Of a stretch of DNA of 39,872 nucleotides, positions 31,659-39,483 are shown piece by piece. This stretch comes from Candidatus Shapirobacteria bacterium. GTDB lineage: Bacteria > Patescibacteriota > Microgenomatia > UBA12405. The translations under genes and the position numbers were made by a program. The notes beneath the pieces were generated by a model. It was given only the letters and a program-made list of their open reading frames with translations, was not told the origin of the DNA and ran no database searches. Each line of letters opens with the position of its first letter. The first letter of the stretch is position 1. Location of the stretch: positions 1-39,872 of the forward strand of contig JAQVSI010000007.1 in the NCBI GenBank assembly GCA_028700625.1, written 5' to 3'.

Positions 31659-31686
31659 AAAAATCCCCTAAAACAGGGGATTTTTT
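31659..31686 (+). terminator. Strong intrinsic terminator T1
   Basis: AAAAATCCCC pairs with GGGGATTTTT around a 7-base loop, and a T-run forms the distal arm. It follows the CarD-like gene. The stem is nearly identical to T2 and T3. Confidence 0.85.
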
Positions 31687-31758
31687 CATTTGCGGACAAT
31701 GTGGTCCGAACTTGGAACATATTTGACACAATTTGAATTTATAAGCAACACTCTTATA

Positions 31759-31787
31759 TTGAAAGTATGATTAAAAAGTAATATAAT
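31759..31787 (+). promoter_or_regulatory. Sigma70-type promoter of cassette 1
   Basis: TTGAAA (31759-31764), a 17-base spacer, and TATAAT (31782-31787). After it comes CATTATCCGTTAAA, shared with cassette 2. The leader is about 18 bases. Confidence 0.75.
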
Positions 31788-31812
31788 CAACATTATCCGT
31801 TAAAGTTAAAAA

Positions 31813-32364
31813 ATGAACAGAGAAATTGAAAGTTTTTTTAATAAATTAAACGATGTTACAAATAATCTTGAAAATAAGAAACAGGAAGAAGAAATAAGAA
31901 TACAAGAAAAAGAAAGAAAAATAAAAGAATTAAGTAATAGAACAAAAAAAGATTTAGACCAACTTGGTGTGTATAAAATTTTCAAAAAAATAAGGAATAA
32001 CAATATTTTGACTCTTGAGGAAAGTTATACAAAATACGGTGTTGGATATAACTATGTTCCGTGCGAAATAGAATTTTATCATTGTGAAGATGGTTCTTAT
32101 CTTGGTAAACATGGATATCGTTTGTCAATAAATCGATATACAACATGGAATGATGGTCAAGCCTATTGGAGTCATAACTCTATTAGAGTACTAAAAGATA
32201 AAGAAGAAAATTATTATGTTGGATATAAAGGAGAAGATGATTATCTTAAACAAAAAAAAGTAAAAAGAAATGAAGTTTTAGATACCCTTTTTGATGTTGT
32301 TACTCTTTGTAAAACTTATAAAGAACATGAATTAAAAAATCATCTTAATTCATTTTTTAAATAA
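31813..32364 (+). CDS. Cassette 1 hypothetical protein, coiled-coil N-terminus
   Basis: This 183-residue protein is not recognised. Residues ~1-50 are charged and helical (NNLENKKQEEEIRIQEKERK), a likely coiled coil. From about residue 65 the protein turns to an aromatic, probably beta-rich domain (YGVGYNYVPCEIEFYHCEDG, INRYTTWNDGQAYWSHNSIR). A short helical end follows. There is no signal peptide or membrane helix, so it is cytoplasmic. It has its own promoter and its own terminator, and no Shine-Dalgarno. Confidence 0.6.
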   Translation: MNREIESFFNKLNDVTNNLENKKQEEEIRIQEKERKIKELSNRTKKDLDQLGVYKIFKKIRNNNILTLEESYTKYGVGYNYVPCEIEFYHCEDGSYLGKHGYRLSINRYTTWNDGQAYWSHNSIRVLKDKEENYYVGYKGEDDYLKQKKVKRNEVLDTLFDVVTLCKTYKEHELKNHLNSFFK

Positions 32365-32382
32365 ATATATTTATAAGTAACT

Positions 32383-32411
32383 AAAAAATCCCCTAAAACA
32401 GGGGATTTTTT
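32383..32411 (+). terminator. Strong intrinsic terminator T2
   Basis: AAAAAATCCCC and GGGGATTTTTT form an 11-bp stem around a TAAAACA loop. It ends cassette 1 and is identical in stem and loop core to T1. Confidence 0.85.
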
Positions 32412-32530
32412 CATTTGCGGGAAGTGTGGGACGAGCTTGGAACGTTTTTGATAGAGTTTGAACATAAAAGTACTATTCCTATATTGAATGTATAATTAAT
32501 TAGTAATATAATCAATATTATCCGTTAAAA
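32384..32530 (+). repeat. Cassette flank repeat, copy B
   Basis: Second copy of the terminator-plus-promoter flank seen at 31659-31806. It keeps the TTTGCGG...TGTGG...CTTGGAAC segment, the promoter, and the ATTATCCGTTAAA leader motif. Confidence 0.85.
32484..32512 (+). promoter_or_regulatory. Sigma70-type promoter of cassette 2
   Basis: TTGAAT (32484-32489), a 17-base spacer, and TATAAT (32507-32512), followed by AATATTATCCGTTAAA. Same layout as cassette 1. Confidence 0.75.
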
Positions 32531-32540
32531 AAACAAAAAA

Positions 32541-33194
32541 ATGACAAACTGGGAAAGAGAAGTTAGTAGAATAAAAAATACACAACAAGTTGAAGAAAAT
32601 TCAAGAAGAGAAATTCAAAAACAAGAACAAGCACAAAAAGAGAGATTTATTCAAGAACAAACACAAAATGATTATGATAATATAGTCATTCCAGGATTTA
32701 AAGTTCTAGATAGTTTTAATATTAAAGAAACTTTAATTGAAATTAGAGATCAAGTTTGGAAAGTTGGAAAAATATCTAAAGAACCAAATAGTTTCGAGGA
32801 ATATAAAAAAAATAGATCTGAACAAATCGGAATTAAAGAAGCTGCATATAAATTAATTAGTCCTAAATTTTTAGGTTTTTCACCAGGAATTGACGGTTAC
32901 GATAACGATAGTTCTTCCCAAGACGAAGTAGGTGAAATAACAACATCTTTAACAATATCCTCAGATGGTGAATATATTAATATTGAAAGAGAAAAAATTA
33001 AAATAAGTGAAAAAAATCATTCAGAAATTCAAAAAATAATAAATGAAATATTAGTAAAAGACTGTATGAAAAGAAGAGATTATTCTAAAATAGATCCGAT
33101 AGTTTTTAATCACCCTGTATTACTACAAAGATATTATGATGAAAAATCAAGACAAAATCCTAAACGAAGTTTTTTAGATAAATTGTTTGGCTAA
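32541..33194 (+). CDS. Cassette 2 hypothetical protein, coiled-coil N-terminus
   Basis: This 217-residue protein is not recognised. Residues ~1-48 are a Gln/Glu/Arg-rich helix (QQVEENSRREIQKQEQAQKE), a likely coiled coil. The rest is mixed alpha/beta, with GFKVLDSFNIKETLIEIRDQ, an SPKFLGFSPGIDGYDND segment, and a basic C-terminus (PKRSFLDKLFG). It shares overall layout with the cassette 1 protein but shows no clear residue-level similarity by eye. It is cytoplasmic, has its own promoter and is followed by T3. Confidence 0.6.
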   Translation: MTNWEREVSRIKNTQQVEENSRREIQKQEQAQKERFIQEQTQNDYDNIVIPGFKVLDSFNIKETLIEIRDQVWKVGKISKEPNSFEEYKKNRSEQIGIKEAAYKLISPKFLGFSPGIDGYDNDSSSQDEVGEITTSLTISSDGEYINIEREKIKISEKNHSEIQKIINEILVKDCMKRRDYSKIDPIVFNHPVLLQRYYDEKSRQNPKRSFLDKLFG

Positions 33195-33210
33195 TTTTTA
33201 CTTAAGCATT

Positions 33211-33239
33211 AAAAAATCCCCTGAAATAGGGGATTTTTT
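33211..33239. terminator. Terminator T3, possibly bidirectional
   Basis: AAAAAATCCCC and GGGGATTTTTT surround a TGAAATA loop, differing from T2 only in the loop. It lies between cassette 2 and the convergent tRNA-Asp, and the A and T tracts let it work from both sides. Confidence 0.8.
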
Positions 33240-33244
33240 GTAAG

Positions 33245-33318
33245 CGGGCCCGATGGGATTCGAACCCACGATCTTCCGCGTGACAGGCGGATGTGCTAGA
33301 CCGCTGCACCACGAGCCC
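33245..33318 (-). tRNA. tRNA-Asp (GTC)
   Basis: The minus-strand cloverleaf has acceptor GGGCTCG/CGGGCCC with one T-G pair, D-arm GTGC...GCAC, anticodon stem TCCGC/GCGGA with loop CTGTCAC (anticodon GTC, complement of 33282-33284), T-arm GTGGG TTCGAAT CCCAT, and discriminator G. CCA is not encoded. Confidence 0.95.
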
Positions 33319-33339
33319 TTGGTCTATATTTACCTTGAT

Positions 33340-33368
33340 ACTATACCAAAACTTTCAATAACAAACAA
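33340..33368 (-). promoter_or_regulatory. Promoter of tRNA-Asp
   Basis: Minus strand: TTGTTT, 17-base spacer, and TATAGT (33345-33340). The transcript would start about 15 bases before the tRNA. Confidence 0.45.
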
Positions 33369-33397
33369 TGAACTGTTTTTTTATATTTAAATTTAAT

Positions 33398-33418
33398 TTC
33401 CCCTTTTTCAAAGGGGAA
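33398..33418. repeat. GC-rich hairpin in the tRNA-Asp/lemA gap
   Basis: TTCCCCTTT and AAAGGGGAA surround a TTC loop. GC-rich CCCCGAG and AAGGGAAGGGGG follow in an otherwise AT-rich gap of 173 bases (33319-33491). It may be a small dispersed repeat; apart from promoters, nothing else is seen in the gap. Confidence 0.45.
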
Positions 33419-33458
33419 TACCCCGAGTTTATTAAGGGAAGGGGGTTTTAGAAACTGA

Positions 33459-33464
33459 TATAAT
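33459..33464 (+). promoter_or_regulatory. -10 box for lemA-htpX
   Basis: TATAAT lies 27 bases before the lemA ATG, giving a leader of about 20 bases. No clear -35. Confidence 0.45.
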
Positions 33465-33491
33465 GAATATAGTTAAAAATTAAATAAAAAA

Positions 33492-34070
33492 ATGATTTAT
33501 CCAATAATACTACTTGCGATTATAGTTCTATATCTTTTCGGATTTTTTAACAAACTTAAAACCACCCAAGTCCGCATTAAAGCCTCCATCCAAGAAATTG
33601 GCAATCAACTAAAACGCCAAGCCAATTTAATTCCAAACTTAGTTGATTCAGTCAAGGGTTATATGACTCATGAAAAGGGGATTTTTGATCAATTAACCGA
33701 CGCCAGAAAGTCCATCGATCAAGCTGTTAATTCAAACGATCCAAAAGCTTTGGATAAATCTCAAGATTTAATTAATAAAGTCTTAGGTTCAATTAAGGTT
33801 GTTATGGAAAGTAATCCAGAAATCAAAGCTTCAAATTTGGTTTCTAGTTTAATGGATGAGCTTCGAGACACTGCCGACAAATTAATGTATGCCAGACGCA
33901 CTTTAATCGATCTTACTGCCGATTTTAATACTGCCATTTCTACTATTCCTGGTATTTGGATTGCCCCAATTTTAGGTTTTAAAGAAGAAAAAGGATTAAC
34001 CACTCCAACCGACACCGATCAACTCGAAGTTTCTGAAGAAGAAACCAAAAACCCAGAAGTTAAATTGTAA
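33492..34070 (+). CDS. lemA: LemA family protein
   Basis: This 192-residue protein has an N-terminal hydrophobic helix (residues 2-17), then the LemA helical-bundle signature: QANLIPNLVDSVKGYMTHEK, followed by FDQLTDARKSI and later ARRTLIDLTADFN. LemA proteins are membrane-anchored helical bundles of unclear function, often paired with the HtpX protease, which follows after 2 bases. The acidic C-terminus (EVSEEETKNPEVKL) is variable in the family. Confidence 0.92.
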   Translation: MIYPIILLAIIVLYLFGFFNKLKTTQVRIKASIQEIGNQLKRQANLIPNLVDSVKGYMTHEKGIFDQLTDARKSIDQAVNSNDPKALDKSQDLINKVLGSIKVVMESNPEIKASNLVSSLMDELRDTADKLMYARRTLIDLTADFNTAISTIPGIWIAPILGFKEEKGLTTPTDTDQLEVSEEETKNPEVKL

Positions 34071-34072
34071 TT

Positions 34073-34960
34073 ATGATCAATGTCTACGAACAAGTTACTA
34101 ATAACAAGATTAGATCTGGCGTAATAATTGCTATTTTTATTACCTTTATCTTAGCCGCAGTTTACTTTATTTCTCAAGCCTTTGGTTATGGTAACGAATT
34201 CATGATTTTTGCCTTAGTCATTTCTGTTTTTATGTCAGCAGCTAGTTATTTTTGGGGTGATAAACTTGTTGTTTCTATAAACAATGCCAAACCAGCCAAC
34301 CGTAAAGATTTTTTTGATTTTTACACTGTCACTGAAAATTTAAGCATTGCCAATGGCACTCCTATGCCAAAAGTTTATATTATTGATACTCCAGCCATGA
34401 ACGCTTTTGCCACCGGTCGTGATCCAGAAAACGCTCTAATTTGCGCCACCACTGGTCTTTTAGAAAAACTAAATCGGACCGAACTTGAAGCAGTTATTGC
34501 TCATGAACTTTCTCATATTAAAAATTACGACATTCGGTTAATGATGATAGTCAGTATTTTAATTGGTACACTTTCCATTGTTGTTAACACCGCCACTCGA
34601 GCTTCTCTTTTTGGTGGCAGAAATAGAGATAATAATGATAGCGGTAATGGTATATTTGCCATCATTGGTCTCATTATGATTATTTTTGCCCCTATTATTG
34701 CTCGATTAATTCAACTAGCCATTTCTCGTCGTCGTGAATTTTTAGCCGATTCTTCGGGAGTAAAATTAACTCGCCAACCACAAGGTTTAATTGATGCCTT
34801 GGAAAAAATATCAAAAGATACAAACAAATTCGAATCTGCCTCCACCGCAACTGCTTCCCTTTATATTAGTAATCCTTTCAAAGGCAATAAGGTTGCCAGC
34901 CTTTTTTCCACTCACCCCCCAATCGAAAAAAGAATCGCCGCTTTAAAAGAAATGCTTTAA
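34073..34960 (+). CDS. htpX: HtpX-like M48 zinc metalloprotease
   Basis: This 295-residue membrane protease degrades misfolded membrane proteins. Helices are at about 16-36 and 43-62 and in the middle. The zinc site is HELSH at 144-148 with catalytic Glu145, and the third ligand lies in the REFLADSSG block. NAFATGRDPENA and a terminal STHPPIEKRIAAL are conserved in the family. It is co-transcribed with lemA, a widespread pairing. Confidence 0.93.
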   Translation: MINVYEQVTNNKIRSGVIIAIFITFILAAVYFISQAFGYGNEFMIFALVISVFMSAASYFWGDKLVVSINNAKPANRKDFFDFYTVTENLSIANGTPMPKVYIIDTPAMNAFATGRDPENALICATTGLLEKLNRTELEAVIAHELSHIKNYDIRLMMIVSILIGTLSIVVNTATRASLFGGRNRDNNDSGNGIFAIIGLIMIIFAPIIARLIQLAISRRREFLADSSGVKLTRQPQGLIDALEKISKDTNKFESASTATASLYISNPFKGNKVASLFSTHPPIEKRIAALKEML

Positions 34961-34968
34961 AATAGACT

Positions 34969-37900
34969 ATGGCTAAATTTGTTCATCTACATGTTCACAC
35001 TGAATACTCTCTTCTCGACGGTCTCACTAAAATAAAAAAATTAATCCCTCTTATTAAAGAAATGGGGATGGATTCTATTGCTATCACTGATCATGGCAAC
35101 ATGTATGGTGCAGTTGAATTCTTCAAAATTTGTAAAAAAAATGAAATTAAACCAATTATTGGTTGTGAAGTTTATTTGGCTCCAAACGGCCGACTTGATA
35201 AATCAACTGGCAATCGTCGCAATCATCATTTAATTTTATTAGCTAAAAACGAACAAGGTTATCGAAATTTAATGAAATTAGTCAGCATTGGTCAAATTGA
35301 AGGTTATTACTATAAACCTAGAATCGATTGGGAAACATTAATTAAATATAAAGATGGTTTAATTTGTAATAGTGCCTGTGTTGAGGGAGAAATTGCTCAA
35401 TTAATCTTGGATGATAATTACGAAAAAGCCAAGAAAAGAGCTAAAGATTTTCAAAATCTTTTTGGAGAAGATTACTATCTCGAAATTCAACGTCATCCAG
35501 GATTAAAAGATCAAGACAAGGCTAATGAAGGAATAATAAAAATCAGTCGAGAATTGGGTATTCCTTTAGTTGCTGCCAACGATGCTCATTATCTTAAAAA
35601 AACTGATGCCTTTGCTCAAGATGTTTTAGTTATGATTAATACTCAAACCACTATCAACAGTCCAAAAAGAATGAGTATGATGGAGTGGCCAGATTTTTAC
35701 ATTAAATCTCCAGAAGAAATGCAAAAACAGTTTGAAGATCTTCCAGATGCTCTTGAAAATACTGTAAAAATAGCCGAAAAATGTAATTTTGAGATGGAAC
35801 TTGGTAATTGGTATTTTCCTAAATTCAAACTTCCAAAAGGAAAAACACCTCAAAATGCTCTAAAAGAATTATCTTACAAATGTGCCAAAGAATATTATGG
35901 CAATAATTTAAACCAAGAAGTAATTGATCGTCTTGAGTTTGAATTAGAGGTCATTAATCCAAAAGGATATGCTGAATATTTCTTAATTATGTATGATTTC
36001 ATCCGTTGGGCCGAAGAAAACGATACTCCAACCAATACCAGAGGTTCAGCCGGTGGTTGTCTAGTTGCTTTCGTTTTAGGTATTACTTCTGTTGATCCTC
36101 TAACTTATCAACTTCCTTTTGAAAGATTTTTAAATAAAGATCGTCCTTCACCTCCTGATATTGATCTAGATATTGCTGACGATAAAAGACAAGGAATGCT
36201 TCATCATATCGTTGAACAGTACGGTAAAGACGCTGTCGCCCAAATTTGTACTTTTGGACGTATGATGGCCAAAGGTGCTGTTCGTGACACAGCACGAGTC
36301 TTAGGCTACGAATACGCCATTGGCGACAAAATCAGTAAATTAATCCCTCTTGGTTCTCAAGGCTTTCCTATGTCTATTGACAAAGCCCTGGAAACTACCG
36401 CTGAATTAAAACAACTTTACGATACCGATCCAGATTCAAAAAAAATTATCAAAGCCGCCAAACAAATAGAAGGTTGTGCTCGCCATATTAGTGTTCATGC
36501 TTGTGCTCTCGTTATTTCTCCAACAACCATCACAGATTTCTCTCCAGTCCAAACAGAAACTGGTGGAGATAAAATAATTACTCAATACGAAATGCATGCT
36601 TGTGAAGATGTTGGTTTAATTAAATACGATATTTTAGGAATTAGAAATTTATCGTTTTTGGGACAATCTGTTTTAAATGTTCGTAAAACCCAAAACATTG
36701 AAGTTAATTTAAGAAAAATTCCTTTAGATGATAAAAAAACTTTTGAAATGCTTTCTCGTGGTGACACAATGGGTGTTTTCCAACTAGCAGGCGAAGGGAT
36801 GACTAAATGGATTAAAGAACTAAAACCAAATCGAGTCGAAGATTTAATGGCAATGGTGGCCCTCTACAGACCTGGCCCAATGGCTATTATTCCTGAATAT
36901 ATCGCTCGTAAAAATGATCCTTCTAAAACTAGCTATATCGATCCTAAAATGGAAAAATTTTTAGATAAATCTTATGGTCTTTTGGTTTATCAAGATGACT
37001 GTTTATACACTGCCATAGAATTAGCTGGTTACAATTGGACCGAAGTTGATAAATTTAGAAAAGCTATTGGTAAAAAAATTCCTGAAGAAATGGCAATTCA
37101 AAAAGAAAAATTTATTAATGGTTGTATTAGTAATGGTTATACAGAAGAAAAAGCTAAAGAAATTTTCAGCTATATTGAGCCTTTCACTTCCTATGGTTTC
37201 AATAAAGCCCATGCTGCATCTTATGGAATGCTTTCCTATCGTACTGCCTACATGAAAGCCAATTTCCCAGTTGAATACATGTGTGCCCTCTTAACAGCTG
37301 AATCTGGTGATACTGAAAAGATTACAGACGGTATTAATGAATGTCGTCATTTAGGTGTAATTATTAATGCTCCAGATATTAATAAGTCATCGAGTGGTTT
37401 TGAAATGGAAGAAAATTCAGAATCTCTCGAAAAATTAGCGATTCGTTTTGGTTTAAGCGCTATCAAAAATGTTGGTGAAGCTGCTATTGAAAATATTATT
37501 AATGAAAGAAATACTAATGGTCCTTTCTTAAGTTTTGGTGATTTTTGCCTTCGAACCGATTCTCAAAAAATTAACAAAAGAGTTCTTGAAAGTTTAATTC
37601 GAGTTGGCACCATGGATCAATTTGGTGAAAGAAACGCCATTCTTTCTTCTCTAGAAAGAATTAGAGTTGATTGTGGAAAACTAAATAATAAAAAAAATGA
37701 TGGACAATTTGGTCTCTTCGATGATCCAACTCAAAAAACTACCAAAATAGTCGCCCCGTCAGATAATTTTGATGTAGTCAATCCTATGACTGAACATGAT
37801 AGATTAGCCCTAGAAAAAGAATTACTTGGTATTTATGTCACTGAAAACCCTATTAGTAAAATGTTAGAACCTTTTCAGTCTCTTGGTCTCCCTAAAATTT

Positions 37901-38394
37901 TCGAAATTTTAAACAAAAGTAGCGACGTTTCAGTCAAAATAGCTGCCTCTTTATTAAAATTTAAATTAATTAGAACTAAAAAAAATAATGCTAAAATGGC
38001 TTTTTTAACTCTAGAAGACGAAACAGGCAAAATAGAAGCTGTTGTCTTCCCAAAAATATTTGATTCAGTTGAACCAATTCTTGCTGAAAATAAAGTCTTT
38101 TATATCGAAGGTAAAACTAATATGAGGGAAAATACTTTATCGATATTAATTGACACAATCAGTCTTGAAGCTCCAAAGAATTCATCAAAATATGATTTTA
38201 CTATAACCGTTCCTAAATCAGCCACTCAAAATCAATTAATGGAGCTGAATACTTTACTCAAACAAAATCCAAATGGTCACAGAGGTTTAATTATTTTAGC
38301 CAACGGCAAAAACATTCCACTCAATTATGGTGTAAGATACGACGAAAAACTTAAAAAACAAATAGATAATATCCTCTTGTCAAACAAAAATTAG
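34969..38394 (+). CDS. dnaE: DNA polymerase III alpha subunit DnaE
   Basis: This 1141-residue replicative polymerase starts with a PHP domain: HLHVH (His6, 8, 10), TDHG (His42), GCEVY (Glu67), NHHL (86-87), ACVEG (Cys137), QRHPG (His176) and NDAHYL (Asp205, His207). All the metal-ligand positions look filled, so PHP proofreading activity is likely. The catalytic palm aspartates are in PDIDLDI (396-402). Later blocks are YGLLVYQDD, FNKAHAASYG, a helix-hairpin-helix region and a C-terminal OB fold (MAFLTLEDETGKIEAVVFPK). Eight bases follow htpX. Confidence 0.96.
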   Translation: MAKFVHLHVHTEYSLLDGLTKIKKLIPLIKEMGMDSIAITDHGNMYGAVEFFKICKKNEIKPIIGCEVYLAPNGRLDKSTGNRRNHHLILLAKNEQGYRNLMKLVSIGQIEGYYYKPRIDWETLIKYKDGLICNSACVEGEIAQLILDDNYEKAKKRAKDFQNLFGEDYYLEIQRHPGLKDQDKANEGIIKISRELGIPLVAANDAHYLKKTDAFAQDVLVMINTQTTINSPKRMSMMEWPDFYIKSPEEMQKQFEDLPDALENTVKIAEKCNFEMELGNWYFPKFKLPKGKTPQNALKELSYKCAKEYYGNNLNQEVIDRLEFELEVINPKGYAEYFLIMYDFIRWAEENDTPTNTRGSAGGCLVAFVLGITSVDPLTYQLPFERFLNKDRPSPPDIDLDIADDKRQGMLHHIVEQYGKDAVAQICTFGRMMAKGAVRDTARVLGYEYAIGDKISKLIPLGSQGFPMSIDKALETTAELKQLYDTDPDSKKIIKAAKQIEGCARHISVHACALVISPTTITDFSPVQTETGGDKIITQYEMHACEDVGLIKYDILGIRNLSFLGQSVLNVRKTQNIEVNLRKIPLDDKKTFEMLSRGDTMGVFQLAGEGMTKWIKELKPNRVEDLMAMVALYRPGPMAIIPEYIARKNDPSKTSYIDPKMEKFLDKSYGLLVYQDDCLYTAIELAGYNWTEVDKFRKAIGKKIPEEMAIQKEKFINGCISNGYTEEKAKEIFSYIEPFTSYGFNKAHAASYGMLSYRTAYMKANFPVEYMCALLTAESGDTEKITDGINECRHLGVIINAPDINKSSSGFEMEENSESLEKLAIRFGLSAIKNVGEAAIENIINERNTNGPFLSFGDFCLRTDSQKINKRVLESLIRVGTMDQFGERNAILSSLERIRVDCGKLNNKKNDGQFGLFDDPTQKTTKIVAPSDNFDVVNPMTEHDRLALEKELLGIYVTENPISKMLEPFQSLGLPKIFEILNKSSDVSVKIAASLLKFKLIRTKKNNAKMAFLTLEDETGKIEAVVFPKIFDSVEPILAENKVFYIEGKTNMRENTLSILIDTISLEAPKNSSKYDFTITVPKSATQNQLMELNTLLKQNPNGHRGLIILANGKNIPLNYGVRYDEKLKKQIDNILLSNKN

Positions 38395-38399
38395 GTTGC

Positions 38400-38420
38400 T
38401 AGACTACCAAAGTCTATTTT
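38400..38420 (+). terminator. Weak hairpin after dnaE
   Basis: TAGACT and AGTCTA pair around ACCAA, followed by TTTT. It is a short stem, only suggestive of termination, and lies just before the rplS -10 box. Confidence 0.35.
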
Positions 38421-38422
38421 GA

Positions 38423-38428
38423 TATAAT
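38423..38428 (+). promoter_or_regulatory. -10 box for rplS
   Basis: TATAAT lies 25 bases before the rplS ATG at 38454, giving a leader of about 19 bases. Confidence 0.45.
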
Positions 38429-38453
38429 TTCAAAGCATAAATTTAATAAACAT

Positions 38454-38765
38454 ATGTCCTTAAAATTTACATACAAAGAACAAGAAATCTCCGTTGGCGA
38501 TTCCGTTAAGGTCAACTATAAAATCAAAGAAAAAGACAAAGAAAGATTACAAGCTTTTGATGGTGTAGTTTTAGCTATCACTGGAACTGGTGAAAATAAA
38601 AATTTCATCGTTCAAAAAACTGCTTCCGATGCTGTTAAAGTTGAAAGAATCTTTCCTATCAATTCACCTTGGATTGATAGTATCAAAAAATTAAGATCTC
38701 CTAAAACCAAAATTAGACGTGCCAAATTGTATTATCTTCGTAATCCAAAGGCCCGAACAATTTAA
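38454..38765 (+). CDS. rplS: 50S ribosomal protein L19
   Basis: This 103-residue protein contains the L19 core: [31 protein letters not shown], a [19 protein letters not shown] block and a basic [12 protein letters not shown] end. L19 sits at the 30S-50S interface. The usual neighbours rpsP, rimM and trmD are absent; instead tRNA-Lys and lgt follow. The ATG at 38454 gives the normal family length. Confidence 0.95.
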   Translation: MSLKFTYKEQEISVGDSVKVNYKIKEKDKERLQAFDGVVLAITGTGENKNFIVQKTASDAVKVERIFPINSPWIDSIKKLRSPKTKIRRAKLYYLRNPKARTI

Positions 38766-38780
38766 GTTATTTAAAAATTT

Positions 38781-38853
38781 GGGTCTTTAGCTCAGTCGGT
38801 AGAGCAGTTGCCTTTTAAGCAATTGGTCGCGGGTTCGATTCCCGCAGGACCCA
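38781..38853 (+). tRNA. tRNA-Lys (TTT)
   Basis: Cloverleaf: acceptor GGGTCTT/AGGACCC, D-arm GCTC...GAGC, anticodon stem GTTGC/GCAAT with loop CTTTTAA (anticodon TTT at 38814-38816), T-arm GCGGG TTCGATT CCCGC, and discriminator A. CCA is not encoded. It lies 15 bases after rplS and ends 3 bases before the lgt start, so it is probably cut out of an rplS-lgt transcript. Confidence 0.95.
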
Positions 38854-38856
38854 CTC

Positions 38857-39483
38857 ATGTCCATTTACGGTCTAATATTAGGAATCTGTTTCGTCGTCGG
38901 TATCACTTTTTTCCAAAAAAATAATAAAATTATTCCTAAAGATAAAGAAAATATTTTTCTTATTTTACTTTTAATTTTTAGTCTTATTGGCGCTCGCCTC
39001 TATTCTGTTATTAATTATTGGTCCTATTTTTCTCAAAATCCAATTCAAATTTTAAATCTTCGCGGTGGGGGATTGGGAATAATTGGAGGCTTAATTTTTG
39101 GAATTATTTTTATATTAATTTTTTCCAAAAAAAATAAAATTCCTTTTCTTAATATTACCAACACTCTGGTTCCAATAATTCCTTTATGTCAAAGTCTTGG
39201 TCGTTTTGGTAATTTCTTTAATCAAGAAATTTATGGAATTAACAACCAACCAGTCTGGCTCTATGAATCCATTTTAATGTTTATCTTATTTCTAATCTTT
39301 AAAAAAATTAAATTTCATCAGACCGCCATTTATTTAATTTACTACGGATTAATCAGATTTTTTCTCGAATTTATTCGGCTCGATGCCATTCCTGTTTATT
39401 TTTTAAGCTTCGGACAAATTTTAAGCCTTTCATTTATTTTAATTGGCTTTATAATCATCAAGTATGAAAATTCTCATAATTAA
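38857..39483 (+). CDS. lgt: Prolipoprotein diacylglyceryl transferase, short and atypical
   Basis: Lgt attaches diacylglycerol to the lipobox Cys of prelipoproteins. It is 208 residues against about 260-290 in most bacteria, with about six hydrophobic helices. The signature GRFGNFFNQEIYG (115-127) has the conserved Arg, Asn, Asn and Glu. GARLYSVINY is also typical. The conserved histidine that follows the Gly-rich turn (His103 in E. coli, in FHGG) is Ile76 here (GLGIIGG). It begins three bases after tRNA-Lys and overlaps the kinase gene by 20 bases. Confidence 0.82.
   Translation: MSIYGLILGICFVVGITFFQKNNKIIPKDKENIFLILLLIFSLIGARLYSVINYWSYFSQNPIQILNLRGGGLGIIGGLIFGIIFILIFSKKNKIPFLNITNTLVPIIPLCQSLGRFGNFFNQEIYGINNQPVWLYESILMFILFLIFKKIKFHQTAIYLIYYGLIRFFLEFIRLDAIPVYFLSFGQILSLSFILIGFIIIKYENSHN

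Larger units (their letters stand above)
31659..31806 (+). repeat. Cassette flank repeat, copy A
   Basis: A stretch of about 148 bases runs from terminator T1 through a promoter to just before the next ORF. It is repeated at 32384-32530 at high identity. Identity is strongest in the terminator (first ~37 bases) and in the final ~30 bases (TAATATAATCAACATTATCC...), and lower in the middle. Confidence 0.85.

Noticed and set aside
31659-33239. CRISPR array
   Set aside because: Repeats are ~148 bases with whole genes between them, only two full copies exist, and no cas gene is present.
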